Source of the DNA: Clostridium sp. CAG:762
GTDB taxonomy: Bacteria > Bacillota_I > Bacilli_A > RF39 > UBA660
Assembly: GCA_000432575.1 (NCBI GenBank)
Contig: HF996819.1
Location: forward strand, 1 to 25,336
Length of the DNA stretch: 25,336 bases
Reading direction: 5' to 3'
In this document: positions 1-7,627 of the stretch, one piece after another
Numbering within the stretch: the stretch's first letter is position 1
How the letters are laid out: the number at the start of each line of letters is the position of its first letter
Notes under the pieces: model-generated
The model's database searches: none
The model's input: only the letters and a program-made list of their open reading frames with translations
Told to the model about the DNA's origin: nothing
Position numbers and translations under genes: made by a program

Positions 1-2
1 CA

Positions 3-1634
3 ACAGTTGATGATAGTTGTATAAAAAAATATGAAGATGGTTATATGAGTTATTATTGTTTGACTGATAAACAAAAATTGGATGAAGATCCAAGTGGAGC
101 AAATAGACCAGTTCTAGCAGAAGGAATGATTCCAATAACATATAATGGAACTAATTGGATAAAAGCAGATGAGTATGGAGCATATAACAATTGGTATGAT
201 TATGATAATCAAAAATGGGCTAATGCTGTTATGGTAACATCTTCAAAAAGAGATACTTACATGAATGCAGATGGTGGAACAACAATTCCAGAAAACGATA
301 TACTAGCATATTATGTATGGATACCAAGATATAAATATAAATTATTTAATGCTACATATGCATCAAATACACAGACTCAAGTAATAGAAGTAACGTTTGA
401 AAATGGAACAAGTACTACTGGAACAGTAACATGTACATATGCATCAAATGGGGCAGAAACATGTCAAAACAAAAGTAATGGTAATTGGTATACACATCCA
501 GCATTTACTATGATAAATTCGCAAGGTAATAAAACAGAATTAAAGGGGATATGGGTAGCAAAATTTGAAACGACAGGAAGTACAACTACACCAACAGTAA
601 AACCTGGAATTACATCTCTAAGTTATATAACTGTTGCTGAAATGTATAATACATCAAAATTAATTAGGTCAACAGATTATTTGACTACTAATGGCGTAAG
701 TAGTGCAGACTCTCATATGATGAAAAATATAGAATGGGGAGCAGTTGCTTATTTAAAACAAAGTATATATGGATTAGGTATAACAGATATAATTTATAAT
801 GACAATTCCTATTATACAGGTGGAGGTTCAGGTACAAGTTATAAAACAAATACAGGACAATCAACAAGTGGTAATATCACAGGAGTATATGATATGAATA
901 AAGGAATCTGGGTAGGAAAGTTTGAAACAACAGGAAGTACTACAACGCCAACAATAAAACCAAGTTTAGTGCCAATAACAAGACAAAATATATCAGCTAT
1001 GTATTCGTCTGCATTATCATTTAGTTCAGTTAATTATATTACATCTCATAGCATAAATAAAACTGATTCTCATGTTATAAAAAATATTGAATGGGGAGCT
1101 GTAGCTTATTTAAAACAAAGTAACTATGGATTGGGTTTAATTAATATAGGAGTAAATAATTATTATGATTCTGTTTTTAAAACAGGATGTGGTGCTTCTG
1201 CAGGTACAAGTCAAGTTACAACCTGTAATGTTTATAACACTGCAAAAGGAATGTTGGCATCAACTACTGGTAACATAACGGGAGTATATGATATGTCAGG
1301 TGGAGCAGAGGATTATGTGATGGGAAATTATAATAAAACAGCAGGAAGTTCAGGATTGACAGTAAGTGGAGTACCATTAGAACATATAGATATATACTCT
1401 GGAACTAGTGTCAGTGCTAGTCACCTAGGAGATGCAACAGGGGAAACAGCAGGTTGGTATGATGATATATATACTTCCTTAAACAGTAGCACTCCGTGGT
1501 TTGCTCGTGGAAACAGAGCTAATAATATGGCATTTGATACGGCGGGAATTTTTGCTTATTCAAGTAGAGATGGAGGAGGCGGACAATCTTATACATTATA
1601 CGGCTTTCGCACTGTTCTTTCCATTACTGAATAA
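3..1634 (+). CDS. Large surface-type protein with duplicated module and GFR-ending C-terminal domain (5' partial)
   Basis: The reading frame is open to the left edge of the window. The first ATG, at 45, has no Shine-Dalgarno site and the codons before it (TVDDSCIKKYEDGY) read as protein, so the true start lies outside. Two homologous modules follow each other. Each starts with KGIW, continues with KFETTGSTTTPT and NIEWGAVAYLKQS, and ends with GNITGVYDM (about 543-899 and 900-1296). The last 100 residues contain GVYDMSGGAEDYV, PWFARGNRANN and a terminal YGFRTVL. This layout resembles the formylglycine-generating-enzyme/C-type-lectin-like fold seen at the ends of many Firmicutes surface or phage-type proteins. 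Composition (Thr, Ser, Asn, Gly, Tyr rich, few Lys) suits an exported protein; any signal peptide or pilin-like N-terminus would be outside the window. The molecular function is not known. Confidence is high for a real gene and moderate for the fold. Confidence 0.85.
   Translation, partial: TVDDSCIKKYEDGYMSYYCLTDKQKLDEDPSGANRPVLAEGMIPITYNGTNWIKADEYGAYNNWYDYDNQKWANAVMVTSSKRDTYMNADGGTTIPENDILAYYVWIPRYKYKLFNATYASNTQTQVIEVTFENGTSTTGTVTCTYASNGAETCQNKSNGNWYTHPAFTMINSQGNKTELKGIWVAKFETTGSTTTPTVKPGITSLSYITVAEMYNTSKLIRSTDYLTTNGVSSADSHMMKNIEWGAVAYLKQSIYGLGITDIIYNDNSYYTGGGSGTSYKTNTGQSTSGNITGVYDMNKGIWVGKFETTGSTTTPTIKPSLVPITRQNISAMYSSALSFSSVNYITSHSINKTDSHVIKNIEWGAVAYLKQSNYGLGLINIGVNNYYDSVFKTGCGASAGTSQVTTCNVYNTAKGMLASTTGNITGVYDMSGGAEDYVMGNYNKTAGSSGLTVSGVPLEHIDIYSGTSVSASHLGDATGETAGWYDDIYTSLNSSTPWFARGNRANNMAFDTAGIFAYSSRDGGGGQSYTLYGFRTVLSITE
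543..1296 (+). repeat. Tandem internal module duplication in the surface protein gene
   Basis: Two copies of a roughly 120-130 codon module lie head to tail (about 543-899 and 900-1296). The second is longer by an insertion containing KTGCGASAG and a nearby second cysteine. Protein similarity is strongest at KGIWVxKFETTGSTTTPTxKP, at DSHxxKNIEWGAVAYLKQSxYGLG and at GNITGVYDM. The copies differ at many third codon positions, so this is an old duplication and not a recent slippage product. Confidence 0.85.
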
Positions 1635-1711
1635 TATTAATAACAATAATAACTCTAAAAAACTAAAATGCGAGTAGCAAATAACATAAAAAATAATTTA
1701 TATAAATCTTA

Positions 1712-1748
1712 AAAACAGTATGAATATATATTTATACTGTTTTATTAT
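1712..1748 (+). terminator. Rho-independent terminator after the surface protein gene
   Basis: A stem of about 14 bp (1712-1725 with 1730-1743, one G-U pair) with a 4-base loop ends in a T-rich tail. It lies 77 bases after the stop codon and before the mraZ promoter, so it separates the two transcription units. Confidence 0.75.
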
Positions 1749-1812
1749 ACTGATAATAAAAGATAATAAAAATAATTATTTTGTAAAATAATGTAAAATT
1801 TTCAAAAAAGTA

Positions 1813-1841
1813 TTTACAAATATACTAAATAATAGTAGAAT
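1813..1841 (+). promoter_or_regulatory. Sigma-A type promoter of the mraZ operon
   Basis: TTTACA (1813-1818) and TAGAAT (1836-1841) are separated by exactly 17 bases. The expected start of transcription near 1848 falls just before the putative MraZ repeats. Confidence 0.75.
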
Positions 1842-1850
1842 GTAGTTATC

Positions 1851-1880
1851 AAGTGGTTCGAAGTGGGAGAAAGTGGGGGA
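1851..1880 (+). promoter_or_regulatory. Putative MraZ operator: three tandem 10-bp repeats AAGTGGnnnn
   Basis: AAGTGG begins at 1851, 1861 and 1871, which is a strict 10-base period (one helical turn). Known MraZ boxes are direct TGGGN repeats with 5-base spacers in E. coli, and AAAGTG-type repeats in Mollicutes; both motifs fit here. The array lies between the predicted transcription start and the mraZ start codon, and the third repeat supplies the Shine-Dalgarno bases (GGGGGA). It is therefore well placed for MraZ autoregulation of its own operon. Confidence 0.75.
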
Positions 1881-1885
1881 TTTCA

Positions 1886-2320
1886 ATGTTGATTGGAGAA
1901 TATCACCATAATATTGATGAAAAAGGTAGATTAATTATACCTTCTAAGTTCCGTGAAGAAATTGGTAATTCATTTGTACTAACAAGAGGACTAGATGGTT
2001 GCTTATCTATATATTCTATGGTTAATTGGAATAAACTAGTTGAAAAACTAAAAACCTTATCTTTCACTAAAAAAGATGCCAGAACATTCATGAGATTTTT
2101 TTTAACAGGAGCCACGGTATGCGAATTTGATAAACAAGGTCGCATTAATATTCCATCTAATTTAACAGAATTTGCTAACTTAAAAAAAGAATGTGCCGTC
2201 ATTGGGGTTAATGATCGCCTAGAAATATGGAATTTACATAAGTTTGAGTGCTTAATGCAAGAAAATGAAAAGTCTTTAGAAGACATATGTGAAAATCTAT
2301 TTGATATGACATTGGAGTAA
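1886..2320 (+). CDS. mraZ: MraZ transcriptional regulator of the division/cell-wall cluster
   Basis: The protein has 144 residues, the normal MraZ length. It has the two characteristic AbrB-like halves: IGEYHHNIDEKGRLIIPSKFR near the start and EFDKQGRINIPSNL in the middle, each with the conserved DxKGR-type motif. MraZ binds repeats in front of its own operon and is a widely conserved first gene of dcw clusters. I chose ATG 1886 because the protein then begins with the canonical MxxGEYHH and is preceded by GGGGGA. A GTG at 1853 in the same frame lies inside the operator repeats and lacks a ribosome site. The next gene, rsmH, starts 2 bases after the stop, with its ribosome site (GGAG) inside the end of mraZ, so the two are co-translated. 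Confidence 0.95.
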   Translation: MLIGEYHHNIDEKGRLIIPSKFREEIGNSFVLTRGLDGCLSIYSMVNWNKLVEKLKTLSFTKKDARTFMRFFLTGATVCEFDKQGRINIPSNLTEFANLKKECAVIGVNDRLEIWNLHKFECLMQENEKSLEDICENLFDMTLE

Positions 2321-2322
2321 TT

Positions 2323-3246
2323 ATGCATTATAGTGTTTTATTAGAAGAAAGTATTAGCAATTTAAATATAAAAGAAGATGGGATATATGTTGATGCAACT
2401 TTAGGATTCGCAGGACATAGCAGCGAGATTTTAAAAAGGATACAAAAGGGGTATCTTTTCGCCTTTGATCAAGACATTGATGCCTGCCAAACTAGTAATC
2501 TAAAACTAAGTAAGGTAGGCAACAATTTCAAAATAATTAATGATAATTTTGTTAACATAAAAAAAAGACTTGAAGAAAACAACATTCATTATGTTGACGG
2601 AATATTATATGATTTAGGAGTATCTAGTCCCCAACTAGACATTGCCAGTCGTGGTTTTAGTTACCATAACGAAGCTAGATTAGATATGAGAATGAATCAA
2701 AATAGTAGTTTAAGTGCTTATGAAGTAGTAAATAATTACAGTGAAAAAGAATTAACAGATATATTTTATAAATATGGTGAAGAAAAATATGCTAAGAAAA
2801 TTGCTTCAAATATCGTAAAATATAGAGAAAATAAAGAAATTGTTACTACCTTAGAACTAGTAGACATTATCAAAAGCAGTATCCCATTTAAAGCAATGAG
2901 AGAATCACATCCTGCTAGAAAAGTATTTCAAGCTATTAGAATTGAAGTAAATGATGAATTAAACGTTTTAAAAACATCCTTAGAAGATGCAATAAAACTA
3001 TTAAACATAAATGGTAGAATCTGTGTTATTACATTCCACTCCTTAGAAGATAGAATAGTCAAAGAAATATTCAATAAATACACTAAAGTTAATCAAGAAC
3101 TAAATAACCTACCTTTTATACCAGAAGAATATTTACCTAATTATAAACTAATAAATACCAAAGTAATAACACCAAGCAACAAAGAATTAACTGAGAATAA
3201 TCGCAGTAGAAGTGCTAAATTAAGAGTAATAGAAAGGATTAAGTGA
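2323..3246 (+). CDS. rsmH: 16S rRNA (cytosine1402-N4)-methyltransferase RsmH
   Basis: The 307-residue protein matches the usual RsmH (MraW) length. It starts MHYSVLLEESI, has the SAM-binding DATLGFAGHS segment near residue 25, then FDQD, DGILYDLGVSSPQLD near residues 93-107, the RLDMRMN motif, the FQAIRIEVNDEL segment and the C-terminal ITFHSLEDRIVK and RSRSAKLRVIER. It methylates N4 of C1402 in the ribosomal P site. It sits directly behind mraZ as in most dcw clusters. Its stop is embedded in AAGTGAT, which also provides the ribosome-binding bases GTGAT for the next gene. Confidence 0.97.
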   Translation: MHYSVLLEESISNLNIKEDGIYVDATLGFAGHSSEILKRIQKGYLFAFDQDIDACQTSNLKLSKVGNNFKIINDNFVNIKKRLEENNIHYVDGILYDLGVSSPQLDIASRGFSYHNEARLDMRMNQNSSLSAYEVVNNYSEKELTDIFYKYGEEKYAKKIASNIVKYRENKEIVTTLELVDIIKSSIPFKAMRESHPARKVFQAIRIEVNDELNVLKTSLEDAIKLLNINGRICVITFHSLEDRIVKEIFNKYTKVNQELNNLPFIPEEYLPNYKLINTKVITPSNKELTENNRSRSAKLRVIERIK

Positions 3247-3252
3247 TACATT

Positions 3253-3543
3253 ATGACTAAGACAAAAATAAAATATTTTTCTAAATTAGAAAGATTTTTA
3301 CTACGTTTTTATATATTTTTAGTTATTGTTTTAGTTATAGGTATAATATTTGGACAAACAACTTTATCTAAAGTTAATTTTGAAGTAGAAAAATTAAAAG
3401 AACAAGTTAATAAAAAGGAAAATAACAACCAAAGCTTAACCATGATAATAAATGAAATGGTTTCATTAGAAAATGTTTTCAACGTAGCATCAAATATGGG
3501 GCTTGCTTACAATAATGATAACATCAAAACAATCAAGGATTAG
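3253..3543 (+). CDS. ftsL: FtsL-like bitopic division protein
   Basis: This 96-residue protein has a basic N-terminus, one membrane segment (about residues 17-36) and then a short heptad-like coiled coil rich in Lys, Glu and Asn (about 38-65). That is the architecture of FtsL/DivIC-type division proteins, which bridge to FtsB/DivIC and activate septal wall synthesis. The sequences of this family diverge strongly, so the call rests on topology plus position between rsmH and a division-type penicillin-binding protein, where ftsL is found in Firmicutes. The ribosome site is GTGAT at 3243-3247, overlapping the rsmH stop. The stop of this gene is followed at once by the ribosome site of the next. 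Confidence 0.8.
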   Translation: MTKTKIKYFSKLERFLLRFYIFLVIVLVIGIIFGQTTLSKVNFEVEKLKEQVNKKENNNQSLTMIINEMVSLENVFNVASNMGLAYNNDNIKTIKD

Positions 3544-3553
3544 GGGGATATCT

Positions 3554-5716
3554 ATGAGAAGGAGAGTTAATACAAATAAAGTAAAAACCAGTGCTTTGTT
3601 TTTAGTTTGTGTTTGTATTTTATTCCTTTTTTTTATTATGCGCTTATGTTATCTATGTCTTGCTAACTTTAGCATGGGAGATGTAACCATTAAAGAATTC
3701 ATCAAAAATAGAAATACATCAAGAGAAATTATCATGCCATCAAGAGGAGGAATATATGATAATAAAGGTGAAATACTTGCTCAAGACGTAGCTAGCTATA
3801 CAGTAATTGCCTACTTAAGTGAAAAAAGAAGCGAAGGCAGTAGCAAACCAATGCACGTTGTTGATAAAGAAAAAACAGCCGAAAGTCTAGCCCCTCTTAT
3901 TAACATGGAAAAAGACACCATCTTAGCCTTGTTAAATAAAGAAGGCGTATATCAAGTAGAACTTGGACCTGGTGGAAGAAATCTAAGTGAATTAGATAAA
4001 GATAAAATAGAAAAACTAGAACTACCTGGAATAGATTTTATTAAAAGTTATAAAAGATATTACCCTAATGGAGACTATGCTTCTTATACCTTAGGCTATA
4101 CAGTGAAAAAGAAAGATAGTAACAACTTAGAATTTCAAGTAGGAGAACTTGGTATAGAAGGGTATTACGATGAAGTTTTAAAAGGAAAAACGGGATATGT
4201 TGAATATGAAAAAGATAAATACGGTTATAAAATACCAAATGGTCGTGAATATAAAATAGATGCTCATGACGGAGATAATATATACCTAACAATAGATAGC
4301 AACATCCAATTATTTGTAGAAAGTGCGGTCAAAAACATACAAGCTACTTCCTCAGCCGAATGGGCTTTGATGATCGTGGCTGATGCTAAAACTGGAGCCA
4401 TCCTAGCAAATTCTTCGACTCCTTCATTTGATCCCAACCTAAGAAATATGACTTCTTACTTAGACCCCTTCGTTGCTAACACCTATGAACCAGGCTCTAC
4501 AATGAAAATATTTACCTACATGTGTGCTATTGAAAGTGGAAATTATAAAGGAGACACCACCTACTTATCAGGAAGCAAAAGTTTTACTGATATGAAAACT
4601 AATAAAGTATCTATCATTAAAGACTGGAATAAAAAAGGATGGGGCGTCATTACTTACGACCAAGGCTTTGCACTTTCTTCCAATACAGCAATTGCCGACA
4701 TCCTAGAAACAACAATAAATAAAGACAACCTAAAAAGTTGCTTCACCAAGTATGGCTTTGGCCAAAAAACAGGTTACACCATAAAAGGCGAACTAGCAGG
4801 GACAATAGAATTTAATTATCCCATCGAAGTTGCCACGGCAGGATATGGACAAGGCATCACCACAACCCCAATGCAACATATCCAAGCTCTAACTTCCTTA
4901 GCCAACGGAGGTAAAATGTTAAAACCATATATTGTCTCTAAAATAACTGATAGCAGTACCAATAAAACACTATATGAAGGCAAAAGAGGAGTAATAAATA
5001 CCATTGCCAGCATCGAGACCGTTAATAAATTAAAAGATTTAATGGCCAATGTAGTTAACAATAGAAATGGCACAGGTACTGGAGGAGCCTATAGAATAGA
5101 GGGAATCGACCTAATTGCTAAGACTGGTACAGCCCAAATATTTGATTACAAACAAGGCAAATACCTAGATGAATATATCTACTCATTCTCAGGAATGTTT
5201 CCTAAAGATGACCCAGAAGTAATAATATATACAGCCTTAAAAAGACCTAAAGATTCTGCCACCAACTATCTAGCTGAACCAACCAAAGAAGTAATTAAAA
5301 ATATCAACAATTACCTAAATATCGATAATAAAGATGTTGTATCTAAATCTTCTAATGAAGAATATACAGTAAAATCATATTCCAGTGCCAACACTGCAAA
5401 TACTAAAAAAGAATTAGAAAACATGGGAATAAACGTTGTCATTCTAGGTGATGGAGATAAAATAATCAAACAATATCCTAGTCAAGATAACATAATATAT
5501 AAAGGAGATAGAGTATTCTTGCTTACTAATAATTATGATAAAAGGGTACCTAATTTAATAGGATACTCATATAAAGAAGTTATCAGCCTATTAAAATTAA
5601 TGGATATCAATTACACCATAAATGGAAATGGTTATGTCTATGAACAAAGCATCTTAGAAGGCAATATTATTAGTGATGAAGATAATCTAGTTATAAATCT
5701 AAAACCTAAATATTAA
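3554..5716 (+). CDS. Division-type class B penicillin-binding protein with C-terminal PASTA domains
   Basis: The 720-residue protein is a peptidoglycan transpeptidase. It has a short basic cytoplasmic start, one membrane segment (about 13-35), a PBP dimerisation region starting with MPSRGGIYDNKGEILA, and a transpeptidase domain. The three active-site motifs are S315-T-M-K318, S375-S-N377 and K523-T-G525. Two PASTA-like segments close the protein, the second around VPNLIGYSYKEVISLLK. This is the layout of PBP2B/PBP2x/SpoVD, which build the division or spore septum. Which of these it is cannot be decided here. ATG 3554 was chosen because AGGGGGA lies 5 bases before it; an upstream ATG at 3503 would overlap the FtsL-like gene by 41 bases without a good ribosome site. 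It ends the operon, with no mraY or murD following. Confidence 0.93.
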   Translation: MRRRVNTNKVKTSALFLVCVCILFLFFIMRLCYLCLANFSMGDVTIKEFIKNRNTSREIIMPSRGGIYDNKGEILAQDVASYTVIAYLSEKRSEGSSKPMHVVDKEKTAESLAPLINMEKDTILALLNKEGVYQVELGPGGRNLSELDKDKIEKLELPGIDFIKSYKRYYPNGDYASYTLGYTVKKKDSNNLEFQVGELGIEGYYDEVLKGKTGYVEYEKDKYGYKIPNGREYKIDAHDGDNIYLTIDSNIQLFVESAVKNIQATSSAEWALMIVADAKTGAILANSSTPSFDPNLRNMTSYLDPFVANTYEPGSTMKIFTYMCAIESGNYKGDTTYLSGSKSFTDMKTNKVSIIKDWNKKGWGVITYDQGFALSSNTAIADILETTINKDNLKSCFTKYGFGQKTGYTIKGELAGTIEFNYPIEVATAGYGQGITTTPMQHIQALTSLANGGKMLKPYIVSKITDSSTNKTLYEGKRGVINTIASIETVNKLKDLMANVVNNRNGTGTGGAYRIEGIDLIAKTGTAQIFDYKQGKYLDEYIYSFSGMFPKDDPEVIIYTALKRPKDSATNYLAEPTKEVIKNINNYLNIDNKDVVSKSSNEEYTVKSYSSANTANTKKELENMGINVVILGDGDKIIKQYPSQDNIIYKGDRVFLLTNNYDKRVPNLIGYSYKEVISLLKLMDINYTINGNGYVYEQSILEGNIISDEDNLVINLKPKY

Positions 5717-5735
5717 AGTTTAGGTTTTTTCTTTT
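5701..5735 (+). terminator. Rho-independent terminator of the mraZ-PBP operon
   Basis: A 10-bp stem (5701-5710 with 5719-5728) with an 8-base loop is followed by a T run (TTTTTTCTTTT). The stop codon of the PBP gene lies inside the loop. It ends the cluster after only four genes. Confidence 0.85.
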
Positions 5736-5779
5736 GCTACGCTGTTATAATTCATTTACAATTTTGTTATAAAAATCTA

Positions 5780-5808
5780 TTGCATAAAGTAAAAAATTGT
5801 GTTATTCT
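5780..5808 (+). promoter_or_regulatory. Possible promoter of the N-anchored Asn-rich protein gene
   Basis: TTGCAT (5780-5785) and TATTCT (5803-5808) are 17 bases apart. The fit is moderate, but a promoter is needed here because a terminator ends at about 5735. Confidence 0.4.
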
Positions 5809-5834
5809 TATATTATATTAGGAGGAATAAGAAA

Positions 5835-7004
5835 ATGGGTTTTTTAGAATTTTTAAAATTAAATTATATATGGATATTAGTAGTATTAATCTTATTAATA
5901 ATTACTATTATTGGTTTTTTTGCAGATAGAAGAGATAAGAAAAAGAAGAAAGAGAAAAATACTTTAGCTAAGAATGATGCTCCACTTGAGGCACCTAATA
6001 TAGTTAATATCCAAGGTGGTAATAATATTAATAATACAGCACCAGAAATGAATACGAATATGCCTACAATGGAACAAAATAACATTGCTATGCCAGAAAT
6101 GAACAACAATATAGTTCAAAATACAGAGGAACCAACCAATACAGATAATACTATTAACTTAAACAACAATATAAATAATAATATGAATAATACTAGCATG
6201 AATATGGATACTAATGTTAACACTAATAATAATACAGTAAATAATTTCGAATCTTCTTATGGAGCAAATATTAGTGAAAGACCAAATTTATCAACATTTT
6301 CATCAGTTAACATAACAGGAAATAATATAGGACAAGAATCAGTAAATACCATGAACAATGTTCCTGTTGAACCTCTTGTAAAACAACAAGAAGTAAATAC
6401 TAATCAAGTAATCAGTGGCTTTGACATGCCAAGCATGAACGTAAAAGAAGAAGTTAATAATAATATTAGTATGCCAAACGAAAACATTGTAAGCCACCCT
6501 GAAATGACAGAGGTGCCTCAAAATACAATTAATGAAAACATCGTAGAAAATAATACAATGCCAAATGTTCATGAAATGCCTGTATATAATAGCTGGGATA
6601 TGCCTACACCAAATCAAGTACAAGAAAATATCCCTGTAGAAAATACAATACCAATTAATACACCTATTGTTGAAAATCAAATAGAACAACCAGTTATAGA
6701 AGATATTCCTATGGTTAATGACATGCCTACAGTAAGACAAGCACCAGAAAGTGTTTCAGTAAATAGTAACATTGTATCACCTGTTAACAATATCGAACCT
6801 GTAGAAGCTAATCAAATTGAAACACCACAAGAAACTGTAAATCAAACACCTAATCATCCAATTTTTGCAGGAATTAATTTTGATAAACCAGCACCATCTC
6901 CTGAGACAATTCATATGCCAGAAGGTGAAAATGTTAATAAAAATATCCAAACAAATGAAGGAACCAATGCTTTTAAAACAGATGATGATATATGGAAATT
7001 ATAA
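5835..7004 (+). CDS. N-terminally membrane-anchored, Asn-rich disordered protein of unknown function
   Basis: I do not recognise a family. The 389-residue protein starts with a single hydrophobic segment (about residues 9-30), then a strongly basic stretch (DRRDKKKKKEK), which by the positive-inside rule puts the rest in the cytoplasm. About 330 residues follow with very low complexity, dominated by Asn, Met, Pro, Glu, Thr and Val and with many repeats of NNN and of MP and EMP motifs. The last ten residues, FKTDDDIWKL, are unlike the tract and could be a docking tail. The layout (membrane anchor, long flexible tether, short end motif) is that of a tethering protein such as ZipA, but no homology is claimed. 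ATG 5835 follows a perfect AGGAGG. The gene lies just after the division cluster as a separate transcript. Confidence 0.8.
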   Translation: MGFLEFLKLNYIWILVVLILLIITIIGFFADRRDKKKKKEKNTLAKNDAPLEAPNIVNIQGGNNINNTAPEMNTNMPTMEQNNIAMPEMNNNIVQNTEEPTNTDNTINLNNNINNNMNNTSMNMDTNVNTNNNTVNNFESSYGANISERPNLSTFSSVNITGNNIGQESVNTMNNVPVEPLVKQQEVNTNQVISGFDMPSMNVKEEVNNNISMPNENIVSHPEMTEVPQNTINENIVENNTMPNVHEMPVYNSWDMPTPNQVQENIPVENTIPINTPIVENQIEQPVIEDIPMVNDMPTVRQAPESVSVNSNIVSPVNNIEPVEANQIETPQETVNQTPNHPIFAGINFDKPAPSPETIHMPEGENVNKNIQTNEGTNAFKTDDDIWKL

Positions 7005-7035
7005 CTTAAGTAAAAAAACTTGAGTTTTAATTTTA
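7003..7035 (+). terminator. Rho-independent terminator after the N-anchored protein gene
   Basis: A 9-bp stem (7003-7011 with 7018-7026, one G-U pair) with an A-only 6-base loop is followed by TTTTAATTTT. Its right arm overlaps the weak -35 of the next promoter. Confidence 0.7.
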
Positions 7036-7049
7036 AAATGTGTTATAAT
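7020..7049 (+). promoter_or_regulatory. Extended -10 promoter of the C-anchored protein gene
   Basis: TGTTATAAT ends at 7049 (TATAAT at 7044-7049 with TG one base upstream). TTGAGT at 7020-7025 is a weak -35 at 18 bases. Confidence 0.65.
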
Positions 7050-7075
7050 AATGTCCTACGAAATGAGGTTTATAT

Positions 7076-7627
7076 ATGAATGAAAGAGAAGAACTTTTAA
7101 AAAAGTTAAATGAAGATTTTCAAATAAAACAAAATGAACAACCCGTAGCAACATATCGTGCTACAACAAATTATAATACAGCCTTGAGCAATCCAAATAT
7201 GACTATGAATAATGCTACTAATGTCAATATAAAAAGTAATGAAGAAATTAATTCTTCAATGAGTGTAAACAATTTACTTGAACCAACCAAAGAAGTACCT
7301 AATCAACCCCAAGTACAAAAACAAGTACCAGTTGAGCCAACCAATCAAGTAAATAACATAACCAATAATCACACAAACAACGAAACAGTTAATCAAACAA
7401 ATAAAGAACAAGTACAAAATGAGCAAAATTTAGATGTTACCGAGAAATTTTATGAAGAACAACCCATTTATGATATGCAAACCAATTACACCAAAACATA
7501 TATATCTAACCAAGATATAAATAAGAAAAAAAAGATGACTATTAAGATATCTAAAGATACCCAAATACTTATCCTTATTGTAATAATAATATTTATCTTT
7601 ATTATGATTTTACCAGTTTTACCTTAA
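7076..7627 (+). CDS. C-terminally membrane-anchored, Asn/Gln-rich disordered protein of unknown function
   Basis: I do not recognise a family. The 183-residue protein has a short charged helical start (MNEREELLKKLNEDFQIKQ), then about 120 residues rich in Asn, Gln, Thr, Glu, Pro and Val. A basic patch (NKKKKMTIKISKD) is followed by one hydrophobic segment of about 20 residues at the very end (ILILIVIIIFIFIMILPVL). It is thus a tail-anchored protein with its body in the cytoplasm. It mirrors the layout of the preceding gene, which is anchored at the N-terminus and has the same composition. The ribosome site is GAGG at 7065-7068. Its last nine bases overlap the end of the convergent RNHCP gene. 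Confidence 0.8.
   Translation: MNEREELLKKLNEDFQIKQNEQPVATYRATTNYNTALSNPNMTMNNATNVNIKSNEEINSSMSVNNLLEPTKEVPNQPQVQKQVPVEPTNQVNNITNNHTNNETVNQTNKEQVQNEQNLDVTEKFYEEQPIYDMQTNYTKTYISNQDINKKKKMTIKISKDTQILILIVIIIFIFIMILPVLP

Noticed and set aside
1853..1885. GTG start that would lengthen MraZ by 11 residues
   Set aside because: It lies inside the operator repeats, lacks a ribosome site and gives an atypical N-terminus; ATG 1886 gives the canonical start and length.
3503..3553. Upstream ATG for the penicillin-binding protein
   Set aside because: It would overlap the FtsL-like gene by 41 bases without a ribosome site, whereas ATG 3554 follows AGGGGGA.
6339..6740. Long open frame on the minus strand inside the Asn-rich protein gene
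   Set aside because: It is the antisense shadow of an Asn/Met/Pro repeat tract; composition (Tyr, His, Ile, Cys) and lack of a ribosome site argue against a gene.
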